A DNA stretch of 16,193 nucleotides from Rhodopirellula sp. (GCA_002714565.1 PAXU01000070.1:23347-39539); one strand, 5' to 3'; counted from the first letter of the stretch, positions 8,208 through 16,068 are shown. Numbers and translations: made by a program. The notes: a model not told the origin generated them from the sequence alone.

Positions 8208-8230
8208 TGTTCACCCCATCCGAATGCGAT
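8197..8230 (+). terminator. Possible hairpin at the end of the six-gene operon
   Basis: ATCGCAT (8197-8203) and ATGCGAT (8224-8230) form a perfect 7-bp inverted repeat around a 20-base loop containing the TAG stop of the last pseudoprotease gene. There is no U-tract afterwards and the loop is long, so an intrinsic terminator is doubtful. The remaining space up to 8311 shows only the Shine-Dalgarno region of the next gene. Confidence -1.
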
Positions 8231-8311
8231 AAACTGTATAGACGATGATTTATGACTCGGGCAAAAACGTCCGATCACCTGTGTAGATTTACCAATTGAG
8301 GAGCAGATTTA

Positions 8312-9154
8312 ATGGCAAAGTGGCCTATTGGAGTATTCACCAGCATTGACGCCGGGCTTGGCGTGAAACTTGAAGTTGCCCATGAACTTGGCATACCAAC
8401 CATTCAGCTACATGCTCCGGCACAAGAAACGCGGACTGCTGAAAACGCTGCTGCATTCCTAGCGCGTCTTGATGAGCTCGACATCGAATTAACCGCTGTG
8501 TTTGGCGGATTTGAAGGTGAGAGCTATGCAGACATCCCGACTGTCGTTGACACGGTTGGACTTGTACCACCTCAAACAAGAGTTGCACGCACACAGGAAA
8601 TGAAAGAGATCGCAGATTTTGCCAGGATGTTGAACTGCGATGTCGTCGCATTGCATCTTGGATTCATTCCACATGACACGAGTGATCCGTTGTATGGTGA
8701 AATCCTCGACGTCACACGAGACTTGCTCGACCACTGTAAAGCCAACAATCAAAGCTTGCATCTGGAAACAGGCCAGGAGACGGCTGACGGTTTACTACAA
8801 TTCATTTCCGATGTTGGACGAGATAATCTCTTTGTGAATTTTGATCCTGCAAACATGATTCTCTATGGTACGGGAGAACCGATCGAAGCTCTGAAGAAAG
8901 TCGGTGCGTTTGTAAAAAGTGTTCACTGCAAGGACGGTACCTGGTCTGACAACCCCGGAGTGGACTGGGGCGCCGAAGTACCGCTTGGCCATGGTGACGT
9001 TGGGATGGAGAACTATCTCAAGGCACTTGAGGAAGTCGGTTATGACGGCCCGCTTACCATTGAGAGAGAGATTCCGCAGGAACCGGAACGTCAAAAGGCT
9101 GAAATTGACCACGCGTCTTCACTACTTTCAAGCATCAAAGCTCAATTAGCTTAG
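8312..9154 (+). CDS. Sugar phosphate isomerase/epimerase-like TIM-barrel protein
   Basis: A 280-residue protein of the xylose-isomerase-like (AP endonuclease 2) TIM-barrel superfamily, of full typical length. The expected metal ligands of the epimerase group are visible at the right strands: E152 (LHLETGQE), D178 (VNFDPANM), H205 (SVHCKDG) and E251 (LTIEREI). They suggest a divalent-metal enzyme that isomerises or epimerises a sugar or keto-sugar. The N-terminus (WPIGVFTSIDAGLGVKLEVA) starts directly with the first barrel strand and there is no signal peptide, so the protein is cytoplasmic. ATG 8312 has GAGGAG about ten bases upstream. Such proteins often occur with Gfo/Idh/MocA dehydrogenases in sugar or inositol catabolism, and two of those lie further along. 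The exact substrate cannot be read from sequence. It is separated from the upstream operon by 104 bases, so it probably has its own promoter. Confidence -1.
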   Translation: MAKWPIGVFTSIDAGLGVKLEVAHELGIPTIQLHAPAQETRTAENAAAFLARLDELDIELTAVFGGFEGESYADIPTVVDTVGLVPPQTRVARTQEMKEIADFARMLNCDVVALHLGFIPHDTSDPLYGEILDVTRDLLDHCKANNQSLHLETGQETADGLLQFISDVGRDNLFVNFDPANMILYGTGEPIEALKKVGAFVKSVHCKDGTWSDNPGVDWGAEVPLGHGDVGMENYLKALEEVGYDGPLTIEREIPQEPERQKAEIDHASSLLSSIKAQLA

Positions 9155-9220
9155 TTGCGTTGATGGAGTATTGGTGCAAATTGCAGTCAGCCTTCACCAC
9201 GAATTTGTAAGTATCAAAAG

Positions 9221-9550
9221 ATGCAAACACGCGCACTTATTGGTGCCATTTTAACGACCCTTGCAGCAGTTCTTTGTTGGCAATTTGGTCCTTCAGAATG
9301 GCAAGCCACCACCGTTAAAGTACTTTGGCGAGTCTGCATAGTCTTTTGGGTGTTTTGGCTTGCATGTCCGCAGCTCAAATCACTTGGTGACAGCCTAAAA
9401 GGCGAAACAGGGGTGCTCGTCGTATTGTGTGCCGTGATCGTGGTGGTCAGTAAACCGTCTGCCAAGATAATTGTCCCGATGCTCATCATCGGACTACTAG
9501 CCATGGGCGCAATAAGATTCATCGCAAAAAAGATTACCGATGACTCGTAG
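9221..9550 (+). CDS. Small multi-pass inner-membrane protein of unknown function
   Basis: A 109-residue, strongly hydrophobic protein with about four membrane segments: residues ~5-22 (ALIGAILTTLAAVLCWQF), ~32-50 (TVKVLWRVCIVFWVFWLAC), ~62-78 (ETGVLVVLCAVIVVVS) and ~82-99 (SAKIIVPMLIIGLLAMGAI). It has short charged connections and a basic/acidic tail (AKKITDDS). No catalytic or metal-binding motif is visible. I have a recollection of similar small membrane proteins encoded singly in planctomycete genomes, without a known function. ATG 9221 has only a weak A-rich leader (AAAAG). It follows the TIM-barrel gene by 66 bases and may be read from the same transcript. Its stop lies four bases from the stop of the convergent oxidoreductase gene. 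Confidence -1.
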   Translation: MQTRALIGAILTTLAAVLCWQFGPSEWQATTVKVLWRVCIVFWVFWLACPQLKSLGDSLKGETGVLVVLCAVIVVVSKPSAKIIVPMLIIGLLAMGAIRFIAKKITDDS

Positions 9551-9567
9551 CAGTTTAACCGCTGCTA
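9548..9567. terminator. Short hairpin shared by two convergent gene ends
   Basis: TAGCAG (9548-9553) and CTGCTA (9562-9567) pair perfectly around the 8-base loop TTTAACCG. The structure spans the stop codons of both convergent genes. The stem is short and has no clear T-run on either strand, so it may be a weak bidirectional terminator or chance. Confidence is low. Confidence -1.
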
Positions 9568-11363
9568 AGTTGCTGACGAGCTGCTGTGATGTCACTACCA
9601 TCTGACGTTTCATCGCTGTTGATGTCGTACCATTCGTCTTTGAATTCAATAAAGCCACCTTTACCTGAATTCGCAGCCTTGATGGCGACATTGGTAGTCA
9701 GTGCAATGACCGCATCTCCAAGTGCAACTTCCGGTCGACACCGCGGCACGTTTTCCGGATCCGGGTTTCGAATGCAGTAAGCCCAGTGCTCAATTTCCTC
9801 GGTATAACCACGACTGACCGGACCAGTTTCTGCAGCCTTGGCAACAGGTCCTGCCTCTCCACTAGCCTGGGTATCCATGGTTGGCCCGCTATCGGAATCC
9901 TTAACTCCAACACGTGTTGTTGTGTTGGAGCCCTGATACATCAAGAGGTCTTTTTCTTTTTCAAGAACCAATGTTCCCTTAGTGCCCATTACGATTTCGC
10001 CATAACCACCGAATCCATTTCCGTTAATGGATGAATAACTTACGACGATCTTCTTGTTGGGGTTCTCAGCATAACTGTCGACACCGTTTTCTGAGTCGTT
10101 TCCGATACCCATGATCGGATCGCGATAACCGACATCGAATCGTTTTTCGTAACCTGGACCAGGGAATTCAAACATGCAGTAAACGTGATCGTCAACGTCA
10201 CGATCATGGCCGAACAGATGACGACCGCCAGTTGCATGCACTGTAAGTGGATGGACCTTTTTGCCATCCTTATCTTCTCTCAACGCGTTAACAAATATGC
10301 CTGCGGCGTCGAGTTGATGACTTCCCAACTCTGCCATCAAGCCACCGCCTGTACGATCCCACAATCGCCATCGACACAACTCTTCCATGGCGCTTCGTTT
10401 ATGCCCCTTTGGCATTTCAAACTCACGGTAACCATACTTGGTCGGGTCGACAAACTGGTCTTTATCCCAGGCTTCCCATTGCGCTAACTGCTTGGTGTAC
10501 AGAGCAACCTGAAGTGGGTCACTGTTTTCGTTGAGTTTTGCCAGACGCGATCGCAGTGAATTAATCTTGCCTGCGATCTTATCGACACGCTTTCCATCTG
10601 GCGAATTGAAAGGTATTTCACCACCAGGGATAGGTTGTTGCCAGCTATCTCGCCCTGGCAAATTACCGCGGTGCCATTGAGCGCGAATGTGATGAATCTC
10701 GCCAAGTACGCCCCACCGAATCAGGTTTACGGCATTGTCGTAAAGAACGCTGTAGTGACGCTGGTGACCCGTTGCTAGATGCAGGTTTTGCTCAGCAGCA
10801 ACCCGTGACATAACCTTGCATTGAGCGACCGTCTTTGCCATTAACTTTTCGGTAAGGACATGCTTATCTTTCATCATAGCTTCCACGGCAACCTTAGCGT
10901 GCAAGTGCAATGGCAGGGCAATGATGACAGCTTCGACGTCAGGATCGTTCAACAGGTCGTGATAATCGTCCTTATAGACTTTCACGTGCTTTCTAGCTTC
11001 GGTTTCATTCTTCCATTGGTATTTCGTGATCAGACCAGGACGAGCTGCGTTTGCAGCAGGGCTCGCATGATCACCATGAAATGCTCTGTGGATGTTGTAT
11101 GGCCGGATATCCGCGATGGCCACAACCTGAACGTATGAAGGATTTACCGCGCCGATAAGCACACTACCTTCATCGCCAGTACCAATGACTCCGACCCGAA
11201 CCGGTTTGGCAACTGTACTGTAATCGAAGTACATTGCACCGAGCCCACCACCGGAGACCGCGCTCGCAGCGGAAACCTTTTTTAGAAAGTCACGACGGTT
11301 TTCACCGATCGCGTCGTAGTAGTTTTCTTTTCCAACTTCTTTTTCTTCAGGCGTCAGATTCAT
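9555..11363 (-). CDS. Tat-exported Gfo/Idh/MocA family oxidoreductase
   Basis: A 602-residue protein. A twin-arginine signal lies near the N-terminus: N-R-R-D-F-L-K at 22-28, followed by a weakly hydrophobic Ala/Ser/Gly stretch to ~46. The Rossmann nucleotide-binding motif GVIGTGDEG is at 58-66. The family's catalytic-loop region reads LTEKLMAKT (EKL instead of EKP, with the lysine kept). TGHQRHYSVLYDNAV and a WGVLGEIHHI segment are as expected, and the substrate-domain helix GSHQLDAAGIF carries the usual His. It is longer than the usual 350-450 residues because of insertions in the C-terminal domain: a charged helical insert near 270-320 and long loops. It is probably exported folded with NAD(P) bound and acts on a sugar-like substrate that remains unknown. 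The start ATG has GGAG seven bases upstream and overlaps the end of the DoxX-like gene by four bases, so the two are coupled. Confidence -1.
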   Translation of the reverse strand: MNLTPEEKEVGKENYYDAIGENRRDFLKKVSAASAVSGGGLGAMYFDYSTVAKPVRVGVIGTGDEGSVLIGAVNPSYVQVVAIADIRPYNIHRAFHGDHASPAANAARPGLITKYQWKNETEARKHVKVYKDDYHDLLNDPDVEAVIIALPLHLHAKVAVEAMMKDKHVLTEKLMAKTVAQCKVMSRVAAEQNLHLATGHQRHYSVLYDNAVNLIRWGVLGEIHHIRAQWHRGNLPGRDSWQQPIPGGEIPFNSPDGKRVDKIAGKINSLRSRLAKLNENSDPLQVALYTKQLAQWEAWDKDQFVDPTKYGYREFEMPKGHKRSAMEELCRWRLWDRTGGGLMAELGSHQLDAAGIFVNALREDKDGKKVHPLTVHATGGRHLFGHDRDVDDHVYCMFEFPGPGYEKRFDVGYRDPIMGIGNDSENGVDSYAENPNKKIVVSYSSINGNGFGGYGEIVMGTKGTLVLEKEKDLLMYQGSNTTTRVGVKDSDSGPTMDTQASGEAGPVAKAAETGPVSRGYTEEIEHWAYCIRNPDPENVPRCRPEVALGDAVIALTTNVAIKAANSGKGGFIEFKDEWYDINSDETSDGSDITAARQQLSSG

Positions 11364-12322
11364 TTCTCATCCGCTCCCAACTTCTTTTTACAACAACGTG
11401 CACAAAGTGAATTCAGCAGGCTATCGAGGCCGAAATGCCTGCCGGCACCGGCAGCTGCGACAACCAATAATGCACACGCTTCCACTGCTTGATTATAGGT
11501 AGGTGTTGCTCCAGCGGCTCCCGGAAATTGGGAAATCACCACCGAAAACAGGAATAACGCGCCAGCCACGCTGGCAACGGGCGTTAAGAAACCAAATACA
11601 AGACAAATCCCGATGACCGTATCAAACCAGGGAATGAATGCATCGATTGTATCTGTAGAGATTGCGGGCGCATTTAACGGCTCTAGCTTAAGTACACCTT
11701 TTTGCTTTACGTTCTTTGCAAATCGATTCAGGTCATACTCCACCCCGGACCAAATTGCGTCCACTGCGGTTAAGTGCTTTGCTCGCAGGGTATTAATCTC
11801 ACCATCAAGCCGAGCACCCTGACCTTTTAACGACTCGACATTTGCCATGTCGTTTTGAGCTAACTGCTGGTCACGACGGTCGATTTGTTGGAACAACTGC
11901 ACGAGTTCCGGTGCAATTTCAGGATCCTGAAAATAAGCGTTTAGCTGTCCAATGCGTCTTTCCAGAATTGTTCGGGCGTTCTTAGACTGCGATTGGTCCC
12001 ATCCAAAGTGTTTGGTCGCAGCAGACCAGTACTTCCTCCAGTGTGCGATGGTAGGTTCGAGATTTGGAATAGGCGGGTCAGCATCTGCGTCGTATCCCAG
12101 ACGAATTTTACCATCGGCATCCCAAATGAAATCGTGGAACTGTCCTGCGAATGGCCCAGTGGCACTACTTAGAAACCAGACAGATGAAAATCCGTCATTG
12201 AATTTCGTTGTGCCTTCCTTGAAAAAATGCCAGCCTATCACGATCCGCAAAACAACTATTGCAATAATGAACAGTTTCGCAGAGGAAAGGATCCTGGCAC
12301 TTTTTTTACTTGAAGTACTCAG
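11360..12322 (-). CDS. DoxX-like membrane protein with large soluble insertion; probable CTG start
   Basis: If translation begins at CTG (12322) the protein has 320 residues; the nearest conventional start is TTG at 12250 (296 residues). CTG is preferred because AGGAG lies seven bases upstream (12330-12334) and because it includes the whole first membrane segment (LFIIAIVVLRIVIGWHFF, ~17-34). The TTG start would cut that segment in half. Residues ~35-215 form a soluble, partly coiled-coil insertion (two long Gln/Arg/Leu-rich helices), probably outside the membrane. Three further membrane segments follow (WFDTVIGICLVFGF; TPVASVAGALFLFSVVIS; EACALLVVAAAGAG), then GRHFGLDSLL, typical of the DoxX/DoxD C-terminus. 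The Lys/Cys-rich tail has CARCC. The DoxX family consists of quinone- or redox-linked membrane proteins, mostly uncharacterised. The ATGA overlap with the Tat oxidoreductase gene suggests the two work together, perhaps as its membrane partner (inference). Confidence -1.
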   Translation of the reverse strand: MSTSSKKSARILSSAKLFIIAIVVLRIVIGWHFFKEGTTKFNDGFSSVWFLSSATGPFAGQFHDFIWDADGKIRLGYDADADPPIPNLEPTIAHWRKYWSAATKHFGWDQSQSKNARTILERRIGQLNAYFQDPEIAPELVQLFQQIDRRDQQLAQNDMANVESLKGQGARLDGEINTLRAKHLTAVDAIWSGVEYDLNRFAKNVKQKGVLKLEPLNAPAISTDTIDAFIPWFDTVIGICLVFGFLTPVASVAGALFLFSVVISQFPGAAGATPTYNQAVEACALLVVAAAGAGRHFGLDSLLNSLCARCCKKKLGADEK

Positions 12323-12329
12323 TTGTCTA

Positions 12330-12334
12330 CTCCT
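12330..12334 (-). promoter_or_regulatory. Shine-Dalgarno AGGAG deciding the CTG start of the DoxX-like gene
   Basis: On the minus strand the order is AGGAG, seven bases, CTG, with an in-frame TGA upstream at 12346-12344. Between that stop and TTG 12250 there is no ATG, GTG or TTG in frame. This is the best-placed ribosome site in the region, so it is the main evidence for the unusual start. Confidence -1.
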
Positions 12335-12337
12335 AGT

Positions 12338-12356
12338 GAATCGTCATCTTCGATTC
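12338..12356. promoter_or_regulatory. Inverted repeat GAATCG-N7-CGATTC in the divergent intergenic region
   Basis: Two perfect 6-bp arms flank TCATCTT just upstream of the DoxX Shine-Dalgarno site. This lies in the 257-base divergent region between the DoxX-like gene and the dehydrogenase gene. It may be an operator or a leader hairpin for the DoxX transcript. An AT-rich TATATA-like box lies just beyond it at about 12370. A short palindrome of this size can arise by chance. Confidence -1.
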
Positions 12357-12579
12357 TGTACGCATCGTATATATTCTTTTCCTCCGTTTCGAGAGGCAGT
12401 CGCGTACTCAAACCAGCATTATCCTCTTATATCCATTTCCTGCCAACCATATTCATCACACGATATTGCTGATTTCTGGGGTTTGCGCTTACTTGTCAAC
12501 ATGGACTGTCACAGCCATCATGAACGACGTTAGGAATTCCACTGAGTCACTACCACCAACTACGAACTTTTTTCGAGAT

Positions 12580-13563
12580 ATGACTACACGAATTGTCCTG
12601 TGTTTTCCGGTTGAAGATCATCATGTCGATCAGTTAGCTGCTGTAAGCGACAACATCGAAGTGGTCAACTCCGGACAAAAGTCCATTGCCGAGGAAATAC
12701 ATTCGGCAGACGTGTTTTTTGGCCATGCCAAGGTACCAATTGCATGGGAAGACGTCGTCTCCGCTGGCCGTTTGAAGTGGATTCAGTCGTCTGCTGCCGG
12801 ATTGGATCATTGCTTGAAACCAAGTGTGATCAACTCTGACATCATCGTCACAAGCGTTTCAGGGCTGTTCGCAAACCAAGTAGCAGAAACCACCATGGCA
12901 CTGATGTTTGGTGTCATTCGCAGCCTGCCAACTTTTTTCAATGCGTATAAGATTCGAGAATTCGTTCGCCGACCAACAATGGACTTTCACGGTAAGACGG
13001 TCGGCATTATCGGATTTGGAGGTAACGGACGTCGGATTGCAGAAGTGCTTGCGCCATTTGGAAACAGGATCCTTGCAACCGATATGTTCCCTTGGGATAA
13101 GCCAGATCACGTCGATGAGCTGTTACCGGAAGATCAACTGGAATCGGTCCTCAGCAGAAGCGACATCGCCATCCTATGTATGCCACTTAATGATCAGACC
13201 CATCACATGATCGACGCGAAGATGCTTGCCACAATGCCAGTCGGCAGTATCGTGATCAATGTGGCGCGCGGACCTGTAATGAACGAGGACGATCTGATTG
13301 CAGCGCTTGAATCCGGTCATATTGCCGGAGCAGGACTTGATGTTGCTGAAATTGAACCCTTACCAGCAACTAGCCCATTGTGGAATCTCCCAAACGTATT
13401 GATCACGCCGCATATCGGGGCTCAATCAGCTTATCGGGTTCCGGATACAATTGACTTCGGCTGCGAAAACATCCGGCGTTATCTCTCCGGCCAAGAACTG
13501 ATAAACGTTGTCGACAAAAAACTTGGATTTCACACGAGGCATAAGCCGAATAATGGTGTTTAG
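12580..13563 (+). CDS. D-2-hydroxyacid dehydrogenase (NAD-dependent)
   Basis: A 327-residue protein, full length for the D-isomer-specific 2-hydroxyacid dehydrogenase family. The start is ATG 12580, where family-like sequence begins (TTRIVLCFPVEDHHV). The frame is open back to 12466, but that extra stretch has no conserved look. The substrate-domain segment KWIQSSAAGLDH is at 66-77. The nucleotide-binding motif GIIGFGGNG is at 142-150. Asp168 at the end of the second Rossmann strand (ILATD) favours NAD over NADP. The catalytic set is complete: R230 (NVARGPVMNE), E259 (AEIEPLP) and H278 (TPHIGA). The family reduces 2-keto acids to D-2-hydroxy acids or the reverse, as in phosphoglycerate, glyoxylate or hydroxypyruvate metabolism. 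The motifs do not decide which substrate. No signal peptide is present, so it is cytoplasmic. It is transcribed divergently from the DoxX-like gene and has a weak ribosome site (GAG at 12575). Confidence -1.
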   Translation: MTTRIVLCFPVEDHHVDQLAAVSDNIEVVNSGQKSIAEEIHSADVFFGHAKVPIAWEDVVSAGRLKWIQSSAAGLDHCLKPSVINSDIIVTSVSGLFANQVAETTMALMFGVIRSLPTFFNAYKIREFVRRPTMDFHGKTVGIIGFGGNGRRIAEVLAPFGNRILATDMFPWDKPDHVDELLPEDQLESVLSRSDIAILCMPLNDQTHHMIDAKMLATMPVGSIVINVARGPVMNEDDLIAALESGHIAGAGLDVAEIEPLPATSPLWNLPNVLITPHIGAQSAYRVPDTIDFGCENIRRYLSGQELINVVDKKLGFHTRHKPNNGV

Positions 13564-13673
13564 TTAGTTGATAGACGTCTGTATATTCTCGGCTGTTAAA
13601 TTGGAACGAAGGAATTGAGAACAGGTCGTGCCATCTCACGTGACACGTCCATTTGGTAGGTCTTACAACGAAG

Positions 13674-14828
13674 ATGTCGCAAACGGAGCAAATTAGCAAA
13701 CTTGTAATTCATACAACGCAACACGGTGAACCTCCCACCGTGACGCTGGTGAAAGATGCGCCGGCGATCACGTGTGACCCCAAACTGCTCGATGCTTATA
13801 ACAGCGTGTTGGATTCCCAACGACTCAACTGGACTTCTCACCAATGCCTTACCAGACGTCTTGGAGCTGGCGGCCAGGGAGTAGTCTATTTAAGTGAGCG
13901 ACGTGGTTCTGACGGATTCACGATTCCACTGGCTATTAAGGTCTTTTCACCAGAACGCTTTGAAGATGAAGAGTCTTACTCAGTTGCAATGCGACGAAAC
14001 GCAAACATCTCGGCGCGCATAGCTCAAATCCAACACGACAACCTACTGGTCGTACACAATTTCGTCGATCGAAATCGAATACGAATGCTCGTCATGGAGT
14101 GGATCGATGGCTTCGACCTAAGGCATCTTCTCAACAACAAACGTGTCGAAAAGATGGGCGAATCGCTCGAAGAAAAACAACGTCAACATGTACATGACGT
14201 AGTCATTCGTCCAGGGCCGCAGCAGGCCATTTTCAAACCAGGCATGGCAGTAGCGGTCGTTAGAGATTGTTTGGCCGCCCTTAAATCACTTCATGAAGGA
14301 AACATCGTTCACGGTGATATAAAACCCGCGAATATAATGATTAAACGTAGCGGCATGGCCAAGATCATCGATATTGGCTCTGCTTATGCCTTGGATGATG
14401 TGCCGGAAAAACGAACTTGCACACCAACCTACGCTGCACCGGAAGTAATCGAGGGCGGTGAAGCAACAGCAAAGAGTGACTTAGCATCTCTTGGATATGT
14501 GTTGTTGGAGTTGCTCTCCGGCAAAGCTCCATTTCAGGGATTAAAATCGTATGGTGACTTAGTTCGGGCAAAACAGGAACTGCCCGATCGCATCCCGGAA
14601 TTACTACCGCCGGAATTATCTGGAGACAATCGGCTCGTGAAGTTCTGTCACCGCCTGGTAGCCTATGCACCGGAAGAACGGTTTAACACAGCGACCGAAG
14701 CAAATCTCCTTGAAGAAGGAGCGCTGGGAATCCACCGCCAGTTAGTTGTGTCGCAACAAGACAGCGACTACGACCATGAGTTGCACGAGTTAATTAACAC
14801 GCTGATGTTAATCGACACAGAGGACTGA
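13674..14828 (+). CDS. Soluble serine/threonine protein kinase with HGD catalytic loop
   Basis: A 384-residue protein starting at ATG 13674; a TTG at 13653 is less likely. The kinase domain covers about residues 58-345. The glycine loop is RRLGAGGQGVVY (61-72) and the VAIK-type lysine is K89 (LAIKVF). The catalytic loop HGDIKPANIM carries D215 and N220. The metal-binding motif is DIG at 233 instead of DFG, and APE is at 255-257. The arginine of HRD is Gly, so it is a non-RD kinase. No clear glutamate stands at the alpha-C position (MRRNANIS). The remaining catalytic residues are kept, so activity is plausible. A charged insertion (~155-190) sits between the small lobe and helix E. There is no transmembrane segment and no extracellular sensor domain, unlike PknB-type kinases. 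I recall a group of similar kinases in planctomycetes. Targets are unknown. The stop lies ten bases from that of the convergent Gfo/Idh gene. Confidence -1.
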   Translation: MSQTEQISKLVIHTTQHGEPPTVTLVKDAPAITCDPKLLDAYNSVLDSQRLNWTSHQCLTRRLGAGGQGVVYLSERRGSDGFTIPLAIKVFSPERFEDEESYSVAMRRNANISARIAQIQHDNLLVVHNFVDRNRIRMLVMEWIDGFDLRHLLNNKRVEKMGESLEEKQRQHVHDVVIRPGPQQAIFKPGMAVAVVRDCLAALKSLHEGNIVHGDIKPANIMIKRSGMAKIIDIGSAYALDDVPEKRTCTPTYAAPEVIEGGEATAKSDLASLGYVLLELLSGKAPFQGLKSYGDLVRAKQELPDRIPELLPPELSGDNRLVKFCHRLVAYAPEERFNTATEANLLEEGALGIHRQLVVSQQDSDYDHELHELINTLMLIDTED

Positions 14829-14838
14829 TCATCAGCGT

Positions 14839-15879
14839 CTAGAGTCGAATGCGTTGCCCCGTACGACTGCTCTCTCTTGCAGCATCGACTACTCTCAACG
14901 CCTCATATGCATCTTCAAGATCTCCGAGTTGCCGCACCAGGCTCGTCACGGAACGGTGAAAAAGTGTGAGCATCTGTTCACCCACCGGGCGTTCTCGTTC
15001 AAGAGATTCCACGTGCTGCCCGGCTTTATCAAACCAGATTATGTTGGATGGCAGGTCAACAAAGGCAATACCGTTTTCACAGCTCACTTGCAAATCGGCG
15101 GGAGCGCGGAAAGACACGGCCTCCGCACCATGGTCAGCCATATAGTTTCCCGTGCTTATCTGAGCGATCACCTCACCGGATTCCGACCCATGTTGCTCCA
15201 AATCGTCGCTGGCAAATCCCAGACTCATCATTTGATAATCCGGAATGCTTTCATTTTCTTCACCGTTGGAGCCAACACCAATGACACTGCTTGGACGATG
15301 ACCAACCACATAGGAGCACCAATCGACTAACTCCATCAGGTCGTGCGTGACGATTTGTTCTCCGGCGGAGCCGTAACGGCTTCCATTTCTACGCACGTGG
15401 TCACTCTGCGGTCGACCTACACGTCCATGACAAAAAAGCAATTGCGGTTGTCCCAATCGTGTTGCAATTAACTCCTTGAGACGCATTGTGGCTGGTGCGT
15501 GTCGATATGGAAACTCCGCCATGAACGCCACGCCGGAATTTTCGACACGCCTCTTCACCTCACCGGCCTTCTGTGGGTGAATCTCGAGCGTTGACGCACA
15601 GTAAATGGCCTTTCCTTGTTCACAAGCGGCGAGAATGGGGAGCGGGCCGTACCACTCCGGTGCAAGCATCAGTACGGCGTCCACATCATCGCGAGATGTC
15701 AATGCCCGCACACCCTCCACAGCTACGGCATCAAAATCCTCTGCCGCACGTTGCGCAAGCGACTGTACCTCGGCACAAACTGCGCTTACTTCAAAGCGGT
15801 CCGCTAAAGCCCGAAGAGCAGGGCGGTGACGGTTTTCCCAGGCATCCCCAAGGCCGACCACACCAACACGAAGCTTCAT
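14839..15879 (-). CDS. Cytoplasmic Gfo/Idh/MocA family protein lacking the EKP lysine
   Basis: A 346-residue protein of typical family length with no signal peptide. The Rossmann motif starts at residue 6 (GVVGLGDAWENRHRPAL), followed by the usual DDVDAVLMLAPEWYGPLPIL strand-helix. At the position of the conserved CEKPLA motif it reads CASTLEI, so the catalytic lysine is replaced by Ser. The later MAEFPYRHAPA and THDLMELVDW segments match the substrate domain. The histidine of the latter is kept. It may still bind NAD(P) and act on a different substrate, or be a non-catalytic or regulatory member. It is unlike the larger Tat-exported relative at 9555-11363 and is probably a distant paralog. 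ATG 15879 has no clear Shine-Dalgarno. The upstream region contains a TATAAT box bracketed by an inverted repeat, suggesting repressor control. It converges with the kinase gene. Confidence -1.
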   Translation of the reverse strand: MKLRVGVVGLGDAWENRHRPALRALADRFEVSAVCAEVQSLAQRAAEDFDAVAVEGVRALTSRDDVDAVLMLAPEWYGPLPILAACEQGKAIYCASTLEIHPQKAGEVKRRVENSGVAFMAEFPYRHAPATMRLKELIATRLGQPQLLFCHGRVGRPQSDHVRRNGSRYGSAGEQIVTHDLMELVDWCSYVVGHRPSSVIGVGSNGEENESIPDYQMMSLGFASDDLEQHGSESGEVIAQISTGNYMADHGAEAVSFRAPADLQVSCENGIAFVDLPSNIIWFDKAGQHVESLERERPVGEQMLTLFHRSVTSLVRQLGDLEDAYEALRVVDAARESSRTGQRIRL

Positions 15880-15943
15880 CCAAGTAGTCCAAAGAGAGTT
15901 GTGAAGGATAGAGTTATGACCGGTACGCTCTCCACCGGCCGCG

Positions 15944-15979
15944 TTAACCGTTATTATAAACTCGCCGGTTAAATCGCAA
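15944..15979 (-). promoter_or_regulatory. Putative promoter bracketed by a TTAACCG/CGGTTAA inverted repeat
   Basis: Read on the minus strand the order is TTGCGA (15979-15974), TTAACCG, seven bases, TATAAT (15958-15953), two bases, CGGTTAA (15950-15944). The arms are a perfect 7-bp inverted repeat with 15 bases between them. TATAAT matches the sigma-70 -10 consensus exactly. TTGCGA is a partial -35 match with a short 15-base spacer. The box lies about 75 bases upstream of the Gfo/Idh start at 15879. A repressor bound to both arms would cover the promoter. This is predicted from sequence only. The divergent glycosyltransferase gene could also respond. Confidence -1.
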
Positions 15980-16068
15980 CGTTTAAAGTTGAAGTATTCG
16001 GCAGATAGATAACACCATCTTTAGTTTCTTGGTTAAGGAAACGGCAATACGCCGACTGCAACCCCACC

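Noticed and set aside
11952..12533. Plus-strand ORF of 193 codons across the DoxX N-terminus and divergent region
   Set aside because: Its protein has no recognisable domain and lies opposite the DoxX coding sequence; no ribosome site is visible.
12466..12579. N-terminal extension of the D-2-hydroxyacid dehydrogenase, with a hydrophobic start
   Set aside because: The family fold begins at MTTRIVL; the extension has no Shine-Dalgarno and occupies the divergent promoter region.
14823..14846. Palindrome CTGATCATCAG between the kinase and Gfo/Idh stops
   Set aside because: The arms are only 5 bp with a one-base centre, so no stable hairpin forms; no T-run follows.
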